A DNA stretch of 64,000 nucleotides from Enterobacter wuhouensis (GTDB lineage: Bacteria > Pseudomonadota > Gammaproteobacteria > Enterobacterales > Enterobacteriaceae). The DNA lies in contig NZ_SJOO01000016.1 in NCBI RefSeq assembly GCF_004331265.1, positions 1-64,000 on the forward strand, read 5' to 3'. Of the stretch, positions 17,715 to 26,255 are shown piece after piece; the stretch's first letter is position 1; the number at the start of each line of letters is the position of its first letter. A program made the position numbers and the translations under genes. The notes below the pieces were generated by a model. That model did no database searches. It worked only from the letters and a program-made list of their open reading frames with translations, and was not told where the DNA came from.

Positions 17715-19024
17715 TACACACCTCGCGTCCAGGGGAAATTCAGCGCGGTACGCGCCAGCGTTTCGATGGCAACGTTCATAATCTGCTCATCAAAGTCGAA
17801 TTTTTCATTGTGGTGTCCGGCGCTCAAATCGGTGCCAAAGACCATATACGAGGCCATGCCGCCGTTCTGCTGCACGCGAGCCATCATCAGCGTGGCGTCT
17901 TCGGAGCCTGCCGGGGCTTTGACTTTATCGATGGCGTGCATCACGCCGGACACCTGACTCGCCTGCTCGCGCAGATAATCAACCCAGGCCGGCGTTGGTG
18001 AACTTGATGTCGCCGCCCCCATCAGGTGTATCTCTGCCGTCACGCCGTAGAGCGCTGCAGCACCGGTAATCACGTCCCGCGCGCGCTCGAAGACGTACTG
18101 ATTAATGGCTTCACTTTCGCCACGGGTTTCGACCTTAAGCAAGGCATTTGCCGGAACAACGTTGCGCCCGCTGCCCGCCTGCATCACGCCGACGTTGACG
18201 CGGGACGCCCCTTCGCTGTGTGGCGCAATGCTGTGCAGGGCGAGGGTCGCCTGTGCGGCAGCGAGCAGGGCGTTACGACCATCCTCCGGCTTGCCGCCCG
18301 CGTGTGCGGCAACGCCGGTAAAGTGCACGTCAAACTTGGTGGTCGCCATAAAGTTATCGCTACCGCAGATCACCGTACCTTTTGGAACGCCGGTACCGAT
18401 GTGGATGGCCGTAAAGTAGTCCACGCCGTCCAGCGCGCCTGCAGCGACCATCGCCCGCGCGCCGCGCGTACCCTCTTCAGCAGGCTGGAAGATGAGCCTG
18501 ATGGTGCCGTTCAGCTGCGCCTCGTTCTGTTTCAGCACGTGCGCCAGCCCCAGCCCGATGGTGGTATGTCCGTCGTGAGCGCAGGCGTGCATCATCCCCG
18601 GATTGCAGGAGGCAAAACCCTCGCGGAACGGGCGGTGGCTGTCGTCGAGCGCTTCACTCAGATCGAGCGCGTCCATGTCCACGCGGAAGGCCAGCGTCGG
18701 CCCCGGACGGCCCGTGCTGAGCGTGGCGACAATGCCCGTAAACCCGCCTTCGAACGGGGCGAGCCATTTTTCGGGCGCCCCCTGCGCGCGGGCGCGGGCA
18801 AACTCGTGCGCCAGGGTGGCGTCATCCGGTAATCCCATACGGCTTTCGGCATCGACCACGTCGCGTCCCATCGCCAGCTCATAGCCGAGGCGATCGAGGA
18901 TCTCCGCCACTTTTGCGGCGGTACGAAATTCCACCCAGCCGGATTCAGCGAAATGGTGGAAATCGCGACGCCAAGCGCTCAGCTGCGGGGTTAATGTCTG
19001 GATGTACTGCGCCAGTGATTCCAT
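17714..19024 (-). CDS. abgA: AbgA, p-aminobenzoyl-glutamate hydrolase subunit A
   Basis: 436 residues, M20 family. The metal site reads MMHACAHDGHT around residue 150, where the family usually has CGHDGH; Cys and His ligands remain but the Gly is Ala, a single-base change. FQPAEEGTRGA (about 187) supplies the catalytic Glu pair and SAGHHNEKFD a late His. It pairs with AbgB. The ATG at 19024 (MESLAQYIQ) matches E. coli; another ATG lies five codons upstream. It is first in the abgABT operon and divergent from abgR over 175 bases. Confidence 0.95.
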   Translation of the reverse strand: MESLAQYIQTLTPQLSAWRRDFHHFAESGWVEFRTAAKVAEILDRLGYELAMGRDVVDAESRMGLPDDATLAHEFARARAQGAPEKWLAPFEGGFTGIVATLSTGRPGPTLAFRVDMDALDLSEALDDSHRPFREGFASCNPGMMHACAHDGHTTIGLGLAHVLKQNEAQLNGTIRLIFQPAEEGTRGARAMVAAGALDGVDYFTAIHIGTGVPKGTVICGSDNFMATTKFDVHFTGVAAHAGGKPEDGRNALLAAAQATLALHSIAPHSEGASRVNVGVMQAGSGRNVVPANALLKVETRGESEAINQYVFERARDVITGAAALYGVTAEIHLMGAATSSSPTPAWVDYLREQASQVSGVMHAIDKVKAPAGSEDATLMMARVQQNGGMASYMVFGTDLSAGHHNEKFDFDEQIMNVAIETLARTALNFPWTRGV

Positions 19025-19199
19025 ATCTGTTCCTGTCATTATTAAAATATGTGAACTGCTTCACGCTGTGATAGTTTTTACTTATCACTAACCGATTTTT
19101 CACAGTTTTAACCGTTCAGGAATTACCCTCGCACATCTATTTCCATTAAAGTAGATGACAGTTTCTTTACTCTGATAAACAACGGTTATCGGTCGGGAT

Positions 19200-20111
19200 A
19201 TGACATTTCAGATTAAATTTCATCACATCCGGGCGTTTGTCGAAGTGGCGCGTCAGGGCAGCATTCGCGGGGCCAGCCGAACGCTTAACCTCTCGCAGCC
19301 GGCCCTGACGAAGTCGATCAAAGAGCTGGAAGAGGGCATGGCGGCGCAGCTTTTTATTCGCCGCAGCAAGGGCGTGGCGTTAACCGAATGTGGGGAAGGG
19401 TTTTATCATCGCGCGAACTTGATTCTGGAAGAGCTGCGTGCCGCGCAGGATGATATCCGCCAGCGGCAGGGTGAACTTGCCGGGCAGATCAATATAGGAA
19501 TGGGGGCCAGCATCTCGCGGAGCCTTATGCCCGCCGTGATCACACGCTTTCACGCGCAACATCCGCAGGTCAAAGTGCGGATTATGGAGGGACAGCTGGT
19601 GTCGATGATTAATGAATTGCGCCAGGGCGAGCTGGATTTCACCATTAATACCTATTATAAGGGGCCTTACGATCACGAATTTACGTTTGAAAAACTGTTT
19701 GAAAAATCGTTTGCCGTATTTTGTCGGGAAGGGCATCCCGCAACAGGCGCCAATTCCATTAGTGAATTACTGCATTATAACTGGACGATGCCTACGCCTC
19801 GTGGAAGTTATTATAAGCAGCTGCAGGATACATTTAGCCATCGTTCTCAAATACCCCACATTGGCGTTGTATGTGAAACCTTTTCCTCCTGTATTAGCCT
19901 GGTGGCCCAAAGTGATTTCATCAGCATATTGCCGCAGGAGCTGGGCTGCGATCCGCTTCTGGCGCACCGCCTGGTCATGCTGCCGGTTATCGAGTCGCTT
20001 CCCAGGGCCGCTTATTATTTAATTCAGCGTCGTGATTCCCGACAGACGCCGCTGGCGGAGTCGTTAATAACGCAGTTCAGAAGAGAAGCGCGGAAAATAG
20101 TTTCGGAATAA
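19200..20111 (+). CDS. abgR: AbgR, LysR-type regulator of abgABT
   Basis: 303 residues. The N-terminal winged helix is visible (ARQGSIRGASRTLNLSQPAL at about 17-36), followed by a linker helix and a periplasmic-binding-like effector domain to the end. The divergent position beside abgA matches E. coli abgR, the presumed activator of abgABT. The effector is unproven; p-aminobenzoyl-glutamate is the natural guess. The shared 175-base region probably holds its operator, but I could not single out a T-N11-A site. Confidence 0.94.
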   Translation: MTFQIKFHHIRAFVEVARQGSIRGASRTLNLSQPALTKSIKELEEGMAAQLFIRRSKGVALTECGEGFYHRANLILEELRAAQDDIRQRQGELAGQINIGMGASISRSLMPAVITRFHAQHPQVKVRIMEGQLVSMINELRQGELDFTINTYYKGPYDHEFTFEKLFEKSFAVFCREGHPATGANSISELLHYNWTMPTPRGSYYKQLQDTFSHRSQIPHIGVVCETFSSCISLVAQSDFISILPQELGCDPLLAHRLVMLPVIESLPRAAYYLIQRRDSRQTPLAESLITQFRREARKIVSE

Positions 20112-20121
20112 ATAATCAGAA

Positions 20122-20218
20122 TAAAAAAACAGAGTCTGCCCGACATCAGACAGACCCTATAGTACACACAGCAGTGCATCCTTTCACGGACCCTACGTGT
20201 TTTATCCATTTGGCAGGT
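20122..20218 (-). ncRNA. mcaS: McaS small regulatory RNA
   Basis: The minus strand between abgR and smrA contains GGATGCACTGCTGTGTGTAC (starting at 20181 and reading down), which I recall as the conserved core of E. coli McaS (IsrA). A GTCTG...CAGAC terminator hairpin and seven U follow, ending near 20122. Counting back the usual 5' part gives about 97 nt, with a TATAAC -10 eight bases before the inferred start at 20218. E. coli McaS (95 nt, between abgR and smrA) binds Hfq and CsrA and regulates csgD, flhDC and pgaA. Location, length and core all agree; the first 37 nt diverge. Confidence 0.85.
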
Positions 20219-20453
20219 TAATTTAGTTATAACACCTTTCTTCTAAAAGAAAAGGTGCAGGAGTGATTGATTTCACGATTTTTTAACTTAAATCGCGTAT
20301 TTTACCGCCGCTAAAATTTCAGTTAAGGTTTGTTTAACCAGCCATTCATTTATATTTTATATATTTCGGATTATTATTTGTACTATTGCCTGAGATTGAG
20401 GCCCGCGCCTGACGCAGGTATAGTACAGGCTCAGATGTAGCCGGAGAATTTCC

Positions 20454-21017
20454 ATGAAGCCTGACGACAAATCACTATTTCTTGACGCCATGGAAGATGT
20501 CCAGCCCCTGAAACGCTGTAGCGACATTCACTGGCAGCAGAGCCGCAATACGCGGGCGCGCCAGGAGATAGATACCGAGCAGCTTGATAACTTTTTGACG
20601 CTGGGGTTCCTGGAGCTTCTGCCGCTTGATGAGCCGCTGGCCTTTCAGCGTGAAGGCGTACAGCAGGGGGTTATCGATAAGCTGCGCGCGGGCAAATATT
20701 CCCGCCAGGCCAGTTTAAACCTGTTACGCCAGCCCGCAGAACAATGCCGCCAGATGCTGTTCACCTTTATCCGCCAGGCCGGACGCGACGGGCTGCGTAA
20801 TCTGATTATCGTGCACGGAAAAGGGCGCGAGCAGAATTCGCACCCCAACGTGGTGCGCAGCTATCTGGCGCGCTGGCTGGCCGAGTTCGACGAAGTTCAG
20901 GCGTTTTGCGCGGCGCTCCCGCACCACGGCGGCAGCGGAGCCTGCTATGTCTCGTTACGAAAATCTGACGACGCTAAACAAGAGAACTGGGAACGTCACG
21001 CCAAGCGCAGCCGCTAG
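20454..21017 (+). CDS. smrA: SmrA, Smr-domain protein
   Basis: 187 residues, matching E. coli YdaL/SmrA in length and at most positions. The C-terminal Smr domain (about 85-170) shows the family's nucleotide/DNA-binding motif IVHGKGR and the LPHHGGSGACYV end. Small MutS-related domains act as nicking or RNA-cleaving nucleases; the substrate of SmrA is not known. Upstream, 235 bases separate it from the mcaS start and should contain its promoter. Confidence 0.94.
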   Translation: MKPDDKSLFLDAMEDVQPLKRCSDIHWQQSRNTRARQEIDTEQLDNFLTLGFLELLPLDEPLAFQREGVQQGVIDKLRAGKYSRQASLNLLRQPAEQCRQMLFTFIRQAGRDGLRNLIIVHGKGREQNSHPNVVRSYLARWLAEFDEVQAFCAALPHHGGSGACYVSLRKSDDAKQENWERHAKRSR

Positions 21018-21026
21018 GGGATGATG

Positions 21027-21053
21027 GATGCGGGCGAGGCCATCGCCCGCATC
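21027..21053. terminator. Stem-loop between convergent smrA and chemoreceptor genes
   Basis: A perfect 11-base stem (GATGCGGGCGA / TCGCCCGCATC) around loop GGCCA. It sits in the 40 bases between the two stops. There is no clear T-run on either side, so it may be a weak terminator or 3'-end stabiliser. Confidence 0.6.
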
Positions 21054-21057
21054 TCAA

Positions 21058-22722
21058 TTAGAAGGTTTCCCAGTTTCCGTCGGTAGCCGTCACGCCCGCC
21101 GCTGCCGGACGCAGCAGCTGAGGTGTTTTTACATGGGCTGGACGAGGGGCGACAGCGCTCTCTTTCCCGCTCAGGCGAAACGCGGCCACGGCCTGGCGCA
21201 ACTGCTCCGATTGATCTTCCAGCGCGGCCGCCGCCGTTGCGGACTCCTGAACCAGGGCGGCGTTTTGCTGCGTCACGCTGTCCATCTGCGACACGGCCAG
21301 GCTAACCTGCTCAATCCCGCGGCTTTGCTCGTCGGACGCTGACGAAATCTCGCCCATGATGTCGGTCACGCGGGTGACCGCCGCAACGATCTCTTTCATG
21401 GTTGCGCCCGCCTCGCTCACCTGATCGGAACCGGTATTGACCCGGCTGACGGAGTTCTCAATCAGGCCTTTGATCTCTTTTGCCGCCTGCGCGCTGCGGC
21501 TCGCCAGCGTGCGTACTTCCCCTGCCACCACCGCAAAGCCGCGGCCTTGCTCACCGGCGCGAGCGGCTTCTACCGCCGCGTTGAGCGCCAGAATATTGGT
21601 CTGGAAGGCGATACTGTCAATGACGCCGGTAATGTGCGCGATTTGCTGCGAACTGTCGGCAATTTCAGTCATGGTGCGAACAACGTTATCGACTACCTGA
21701 CCGCCGCGCGCGGCGGTTTCAGAGGCGTTTTTCGCCAGCAGCGTGGCCTGGCGGGCGTTATCGGAGTTCTGTTTAACCGTCGCGGTCAGCTCTTCCATGC
21801 TGGCGGCGGTTTCTTCCAGCGAGGCGGCCTGCTGTTCGGTGCGGGCGGAAAGATCGTTACTTCCGGCGGCAATTTCACCCGCGCCGGTGTAGATAGCGTC
21901 GGTACTGCCGCGCACGGCGCTGACCGTGCTGACCAGCGACTGCTGCATCTCATGCAGGCCGGACGCCAGCTGACCCATTTCGTTGCGGCCTGAGGTGTCG
22001 ATGCGTTGCGTCAGATCGCCGCCTGCGATGGTGCGGATCTGGTTCATGATGCCTTTCAGCGGTTTTAACAGCAGGTGCTGCAACCCCTGCCAGATCACGA
22101 CCAGTACCGCGATAACCGCCAGCAGGATAGCGCCCAGCGTCCACTGCATTTGGGTAAAGCTGCTCTGATTCTCTTCAGCCGCAGCCTTCAGCAGGGTGTT
22201 GTTTTCCGCGCGCCAGCGGTTGTAGACCGTCTCCATATTATCCTGCGCCTGTTGAGCATCCAGATCGCCATACGCCTGATAGTTGTCGGCGCGCAGATAC
22301 TCAATCGACAGACGCATGACTTCATGCATCTGGTGCCAGGATTTCTGCATCTCCTCGGTTAACGCCGCGCTCTGGCCGTTAACCTGCGGCATGGTCTGCC
22401 AAGCCTTGTTGTAGGTTTCAGCTTTCGCCAGCGACTCGCCTGCCGTGCCGAGCAGCGTGTTGATTGCCGCCAGGGAGGCCGGATCACGCTGGTTTTTCAG
22501 GTAGCGGATCGCCACGCGGGTGACGGTAACGCGCGTTTTCACCAGCGTGTTCACGCTGTCGCTCAGGCTCTCCTGCTGGGCATTGAGCACCCCGGAGTTC
22601 TGAAAGTTATGACGATCGTTGTTGACGGCAGAGTAGAACAACCCTCCCGTGACAACTTGCAGCAGACAGAATATGGTAAGAGCAAAGATGATACCGGTAA
22701 TCACGTGCAGATTTTTCAGCAT
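21058..22722 (-). CDS. Methyl-accepting chemotaxis protein (Tar/Tsr type)
   Basis: 554 residues. Order: membrane segment (about 10-32), periplasmic four-helix ligand domain (33-190), second membrane segment (about 192-214), HAMP, then the methylation helices and the signalling tip EAARAGEQGRGFAVVAGEVR. The last five residues NWETF are the CheR/CheB docking pentapeptide, so this is a full high-abundance-type receptor. The ligand domain is of Tar/Tsr type, but the ligand cannot be read from it. A sigma-28 promoter lies upstream. The other chemotaxis genes are not nearby, so this is an extra, unlinked receptor. Confidence 0.95.
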   Translation of the reverse strand: MLKNLHVITGIIFALTIFCLLQVVTGGLFYSAVNNDRHNFQNSGVLNAQQESLSDSVNTLVKTRVTVTRVAIRYLKNQRDPASLAAINTLLGTAGESLAKAETYNKAWQTMPQVNGQSAALTEEMQKSWHQMHEVMRLSIEYLRADNYQAYGDLDAQQAQDNMETVYNRWRAENNTLLKAAAEENQSSFTQMQWTLGAILLAVIAVLVVIWQGLQHLLLKPLKGIMNQIRTIAGGDLTQRIDTSGRNEMGQLASGLHEMQQSLVSTVSAVRGSTDAIYTGAGEIAAGSNDLSARTEQQAASLEETAASMEELTATVKQNSDNARQATLLAKNASETAARGGQVVDNVVRTMTEIADSSQQIAHITGVIDSIAFQTNILALNAAVEAARAGEQGRGFAVVAGEVRTLASRSAQAAKEIKGLIENSVSRVNTGSDQVSEAGATMKEIVAAVTRVTDIMGEISSASDEQSRGIEQVSLAVSQMDSVTQQNAALVQESATAAAALEDQSEQLRQAVAAFRLSGKESAVAPRPAHVKTPQLLRPAAAGVTATDGNWETF

Positions 22723-22760
22723 GGCGGTTGTCCGTTAGAGATGCGGGGGTGACTTAATTA

Positions 22761-22787
22761 CTATCGTCGTAGCGAAATTAAACTTTA
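22761..22787 (-). promoter_or_regulatory. Sigma-28 (FliA) promoter of the chemoreceptor gene
   Basis: Read on the minus strand: TAAAGTTT, 11 bases, then GACGATAG. The FliA consensus is TAAAGTTT-N11-GCCGATAA, so the -35 is perfect, the spacing exact, and the -10 differs at two positions. It ends 38 bases before the start codon. It places the receptor in the flagellar late class. Confidence 0.85.
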
Positions 22788-22863
22788 ATTTAACTATTGC
22801 TTAACTAATGGTTCCACTGCGGAACCTGTTGTAATTCCGGATTATTTTTATGAGGACGTCAGC

Positions 22864-23730
22864 ATGAGCAGCATTGAGAAAAGCGGGACGTACGCGCTCG
22901 GCACGCGCACGGTTAAGCGGCTGGGTTATGGCGCGATGCAGCTTGCGGGGCCAGGCGTATTTGGCCCGCCGAAAGACAAAGCCGCCGCGCTGGAGGTGCT
23001 GCGCGCGGCGGTGGCGGCAGGCGTGAATCACATCGATACCAGTGACTTTTATGGCCCACACGTGACCAATCAGCTTATCCGCGAAGCGTTGCATCCCTAC
23101 CGGGACGATCTGACGCTGGTCACCAAAATCGGTGCCCGACGCGGGGACGATGCTTCCTGGCTACCGGCGTTTTCCGCACAGGCGCTGACGCAGGCGGTAC
23201 ATGACAACCTCAGAAACCTTAATCTGGACGTGCTGGACGTGGTTAACCTGCGGATCATGTTTAGCGCGCACGGGCCCGCGGAAGGATCGATTGCCGAGCC
23301 CCTGACCACGCTGGCAGAGCTGCAGCAGCAGGGGCTGGTGCGTCATATCGGGTTGAGCAACGTTACCGCAGCTCAGGTTGCAGAAGCGCAGAAGATGGTT
23401 TCCGTTGTGTGCGTGCAGAACATGTACAACATCGTGAACCGGGGCGACGATGCGCTGGTGGATGCTCTGGCACGGCAGGGGATTGCCTATGTGCCGTTCT
23501 TCCCGCTGGGAGGCTTTACGCCGCTGCAGTCGTCCGGGCTGCAGGCCGTTGCGGATTCGCTTGGGGCGACGGCAATGCAGGTGGCGCTGGCATGGCTGCT
23601 GCAGCGTTCCCCGAATATCCTGCTGATCCCGGGAACGTCCTCGGTCGCGCATCTGCAGCAGAACCTTGCTGCCGCAGATCTTGTCCTGCCGCCAGAAGCG
23701 ATCGCAGCGTTGAACGCGCTGGTGGATTAA
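22864..23730 (+). CDS. pdxI: Aldo/keto reductase, PdxI (YdbC)-like pyridoxal reductase
   Basis: 288 residues with the AKR barrel. NHIDTSDFYGPH holds catalytic Asp and Tyr, LVTKIGARRG the Lys, and LLIPGTSSVAHLQQN the C-terminal NADPH-binding segment. It strongly resembles E. coli YdbC, now called PdxI, an NADPH-dependent pyridoxal reductase of vitamin B6 salvage. Paralogous AKRs exist, so the exact substrate is less sure than the family. It has its own promoter region of 140 bases shared with the divergent chemoreceptor. A terminator follows. Confidence 0.82.
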   Translation: MSSIEKSGTYALGTRTVKRLGYGAMQLAGPGVFGPPKDKAAALEVLRAAVAAGVNHIDTSDFYGPHVTNQLIREALHPYRDDLTLVTKIGARRGDDASWLPAFSAQALTQAVHDNLRNLNLDVLDVVNLRIMFSAHGPAEGSIAEPLTTLAELQQQGLVRHIGLSNVTAAQVAEAQKMVSVVCVQNMYNIVNRGDDALVDALARQGIAYVPFFPLGGFTPLQSSGLQAVADSLGATAMQVALAWLLQRSPNILLIPGTSSVAHLQQNLAAADLVLPPEAIAALNALVD

Positions 23731-23978
23731 CGCTTGCTTACGCAAAGCCCGAAGGGTTCTTCCGGGCTTTGTTCTTCATTGACTCCCGCCAGGCTTGTCA
23801 TCCTGTGAAGCGCTAACGCTTCCGCCACAATCTCTTGCTTACTTTTGCGGGTCTCATAGGCTGTGATCCTGATGTACTCCATCAGCGCGGGGTCAATGCG
23901 CGCGCTCAGCATTTTGAGATCGGCCTCTTTTGCTAAACCGCGTGCAACACGTTTGTCAGGATAATCACGGGCTGGCAT
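23727..23978 (-). CDS. Ribbon-helix-helix DNA-binding protein, orphan antitoxin-like
   Basis: 83 residues. LKMLSARIDPALMEYIRITA followed by a KSKQEIVAEAL helix is a ribbon-helix-helix fold (about 24-60), as in antitoxins and plasmid partition repressors. The basic N-terminus (RDYPDKRVARG) is probably disordered. The ATG at 23978 is chosen over 23987 because GAGAGG lies nine bases upstream of it; the earlier ATG directly abuts that site. No toxin gene adjoins it. Its end overlaps the aldo/keto reductase stop by four bases. Direct repeats about 75-95 bases upstream could be its operator. Confidence 0.75.
   Translation of the reverse strand: MPARDYPDKRVARGLAKEADLKMLSARIDPALMEYIRITAYETRKSKQEIVAEALALHRMTSLAGVNEEQSPEEPFGLCVSKR
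23744..23775 (+). terminator. Terminator after the aldo/keto reductase
   Basis: Stem AAAGCCCG / CCGGGCTTT around a loop, followed by GTTCTT. It lies inside the coding end of the convergent gene at 23727-23978. Confidence 0.7.
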
Positions 23979-24053
23979 AGCAAACATCCTCTCAATAAAG
24001 TCTTGTTAATTCGTGCCGTGAAATATGCTTTTCTTTGCTTTTAAAGTCAATAT

Positions 24054-24074
24054 GTAGTGAGTGAGTAGTGAGTG
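24054..24074. repeat. Tandem direct repeat upstream of the RHH gene
   Basis: GTAGTGAGTGA at 24054-24064 is followed at once by GTAGTGAGTG at 24065-24074. Ribbon-helix-helix repressors often bind tandem repeats of about this length in front of their own genes. Possible operator; inference only. Confidence 0.5.
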
Positions 24075-24234
24075 TTTTTTTCAAGTTTGCTTTTTATTAA
24101 GTCTAAACGAAGTGATTGGTAATGACTTATTAAACACTTAAGGGGAAAGGAAGAATGTATTCCCCGTCACGGGCATGATAAAACAGGGTATCACTATGGC
24201 GTAAAAGGGCTTGCTCAGAAGCTGAGGGAATAAT

Positions 24235-25623
24235 ATGGACTTTAAGGCAGTTAAATTGCAGGAAACGGTACCACCGCAGGCATTTCCGGACGTAGCGCCT
24301 GTTCCGCTCGCGGACGCCACGCTGCAGGAGCGGAAAGCGAAGATCCTGCAGCGCATGGTGGTAGAAGGGTTCGACGCGCTTATCATTTACGCCGACAAAG
24401 AGCACGGAAGTAACTTTGAATACCTGACCGGCTTTATTCCCCGCTTTGAAGAGGGGCTACTGATGCTGGAGAAGAACGGTGAGGCGACCGCGATCCTCGG
24501 TAATGAAAACCTCAAAATGGCCGCGCACTCACGCATTCCCGTGACGCTCAGGCACAGCCCTTACTTCTCATTACCCAATCAGCCGATGGATAACGAAAAG
24601 CCGCTGGAGGCGTTGTTCAGCGAGATGGGGTTACCGGCCATGGCCCGTATCGGACTGGTGGGCTGGAAAATGTTCACCTCTGCCCGGGGCGATAACAAAC
24701 AGCTCTTCGATCTTCCGGCTTTTATTGTTGATGCCGTCCGCAGCGCTGCTTCAGCCGATGCGATGTTAGAAAACGCGGCCCATCTGTTTATCGGGGGGAA
24801 TAACGGCGCACGCACGATGAATAACGCCAATGAAATCGCCCACTATGAGTACGGCGCAAATCTTGCGTCAAACTGCATACTCAACGCGATGAATGCTGTT
24901 GTGCCGGGGATCCGTGAGGTGGAGCTGGGTGGCTATCTTACGGCTGAAGGCCAGTACAATACGGTGGTGACCATCGCTGCTGCCGGACAGCGCTTTGAAA
25001 AAGCCAACCTGTATCCGACCTACAAGCCGGTGCAGCGAGGCCAGCCGCTTTCCATGACCACCGGCTTTAAGGGCGGATTGTCGAGCCGTACCGGGTTTGT
25101 CATCGCCGACGAAAGCGAGCTGCCGGACGCGCAGAAGGATTATCTCGATCGAGTGGCGAAACCCTATTTTGCCGCGGTCGCCACCTGGCTTGAGGATATT
25201 CGCATTGGTATGACCGGCGGGGAGATGTATTCCCTGATGGAGACCGTTCTGCCTCGGGCAACGTTTGGCTGGCATCTGAATCCAGGCCATCTCAGCGCGG
25301 ATGAAGAGTGGATGTCCTCGCCCATTTTTGAACACTCTCCGCAGACGCTGAAAAGCGGCATGATCCTGCAGATAGATATTATCCCGTCCGTGAAGGGATA
25401 TACCGGCACCAGCGCGGAAGAGAGCATTGCGCTGGCTGACCGGGCGCTTCAGGCAGAGATCGCACGCCTCTATCCTGCACTCTGGGCGCGCATTGAAACC
25501 CGCAGGCGTTATATCAAAGAGGTGCTTAAGATTAACCTGAGCGACGATGTCATCCCGCTCTCCAGCACGGTGGCTTATTTGCGCCCGTTCTTCCTTTCGA
25601 AGGCGCTCGCTTTTGTCGGTTAA
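24235..25623 (+). CDS. M24-family (aminopeptidase P-like) protein with degenerate metal site
   Basis: 462 residues. An N-terminal creatinase-like domain (about 1-190; NFEYLTGFIPRFEEGLLML) is followed by a pita-bread domain (about 195-440). In active M24 enzymes two Asp, one His and two Glu bind metals. Here the segment that should carry both Asp reads MTTGFKGGLSSRTGFV without them. The His (GHLSADEEW, about residue 352) and a late Glu (SAEESIALAD) remain, and the other Glu position reads QIDIIP. It may be a non-hydrolytic family member or use a different site. AGGGA lies upstream of the ATG. It is a single gene and its function is unknown. Confidence 0.85.
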   Translation: MDFKAVKLQETVPPQAFPDVAPVPLADATLQERKAKILQRMVVEGFDALIIYADKEHGSNFEYLTGFIPRFEEGLLMLEKNGEATAILGNENLKMAAHSRIPVTLRHSPYFSLPNQPMDNEKPLEALFSEMGLPAMARIGLVGWKMFTSARGDNKQLFDLPAFIVDAVRSAASADAMLENAAHLFIGGNNGARTMNNANEIAHYEYGANLASNCILNAMNAVVPGIREVELGGYLTAEGQYNTVVTIAAAGQRFEKANLYPTYKPVQRGQPLSMTTGFKGGLSSRTGFVIADESELPDAQKDYLDRVAKPYFAAVATWLEDIRIGMTGGEMYSLMETVLPRATFGWHLNPGHLSADEEWMSSPIFEHSPQTLKSGMILQIDIIPSVKGYTGTSAEESIALADRALQAEIARLYPALWARIETRRRYIKEVLKINLSDDVIPLSSTVAYLRPFFLSKALAFVG

Positions 25624-25800
25624 CAGAAGGTGTGAGGGTGGAGGAGTGTGCCTGTGTATTTAAAATGCGCAATCGCGCTGTCCACCTTAAAAATTTACAA
25701 AGCGAATATTCCTTATTGCAAGATAGGCTTACAGGCGAGGCGGTTACGCGATAACCAGCTTGTATCCCTGCGGTGCCTTGATCGGTTCCTCGGTTAAAAC

Positions 25801-25820
25801 TACTGTATATAAAAACAGTA
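25801..25820. promoter_or_regulatory. LexA (SOS) box of the second umuDC operon
   Basis: TACTGTATATAAAAACAGTA, identical over 20 bases to the box at 160-179. It ends 13 bases before the umuD start codon. Confidence 0.95.
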
Positions 25821-25833
25821 TCGAGGGCGTATC

Positions 25834-26253
25834 ATGATCTTTTCCAGACCTGCAGAGCTACGAGAAATTATTGCCATTCCGCTTTTCAGCGATGTCGTGC
25901 AGTGTGGGTTTCCGAGTCCGGCCGCTGACTACGTTGAACAGCGCATTGATTTAAATGAGCTATTGGTTGCTCATCCCAGCTCCACTTACTTTGTGAAGGC
26001 CGCCGGCGACTCGATGATCGAAGGGGGCATTCATAACGGCGATCTGCTGGTGGTGGACAGTTCCCGCACGGCCGAGCATGGCGACATCGTCATTGCTGCC
26101 GTGGATGGCGAATTTACCGTTAAGCGCCTGCAGCTCCGCCCGACCATCCAGCTCAACCCGATGAACAGCGCCTATTCGCCGATTGTGGTGGGCTGCGAAG
26201 ATACGCTCGATATCTTTGGCGTGGTTACCTACATTGTGAAGTCGACGGGCTAA
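25834..26253 (+). CDS. umuD: UmuD, SOS mutagenesis protein (second copy)
   Basis: 139 residues. Cys24-Gly25 cleavage site, Ser60 (AGDSM) and Lys97 are conserved, so the protein should self-cleave on RecA filaments. Compared with the first copy it begins MIFSRPAEL rather than MEFIRPAEL and has GIHNGD in place of GISDGD. Most of the protein is identical, so mixed dimers are likely. GC-rich codon use is more like the surrounding core genes, suggesting this is the long-resident copy. umuC follows after two bases. Confidence 0.95.
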   Translation: MIFSRPAELREIIAIPLFSDVVQCGFPSPAADYVEQRIDLNELLVAHPSSTYFVKAAGDSMIEGGIHNGDLLVVDSSRTAEHGDIVIAAVDGEFTVKRLQLRPTIQLNPMNSAYSPIVVGCEDTLDIFGVVTYIVKSTG

Positions 26254-26255
26254 TC

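Noticed and set aside
18026..18832. Plus-strand frame of 268 codons opposite abgA
   Set aside because: Shadow frame; abgA is certain from motifs and operon position.
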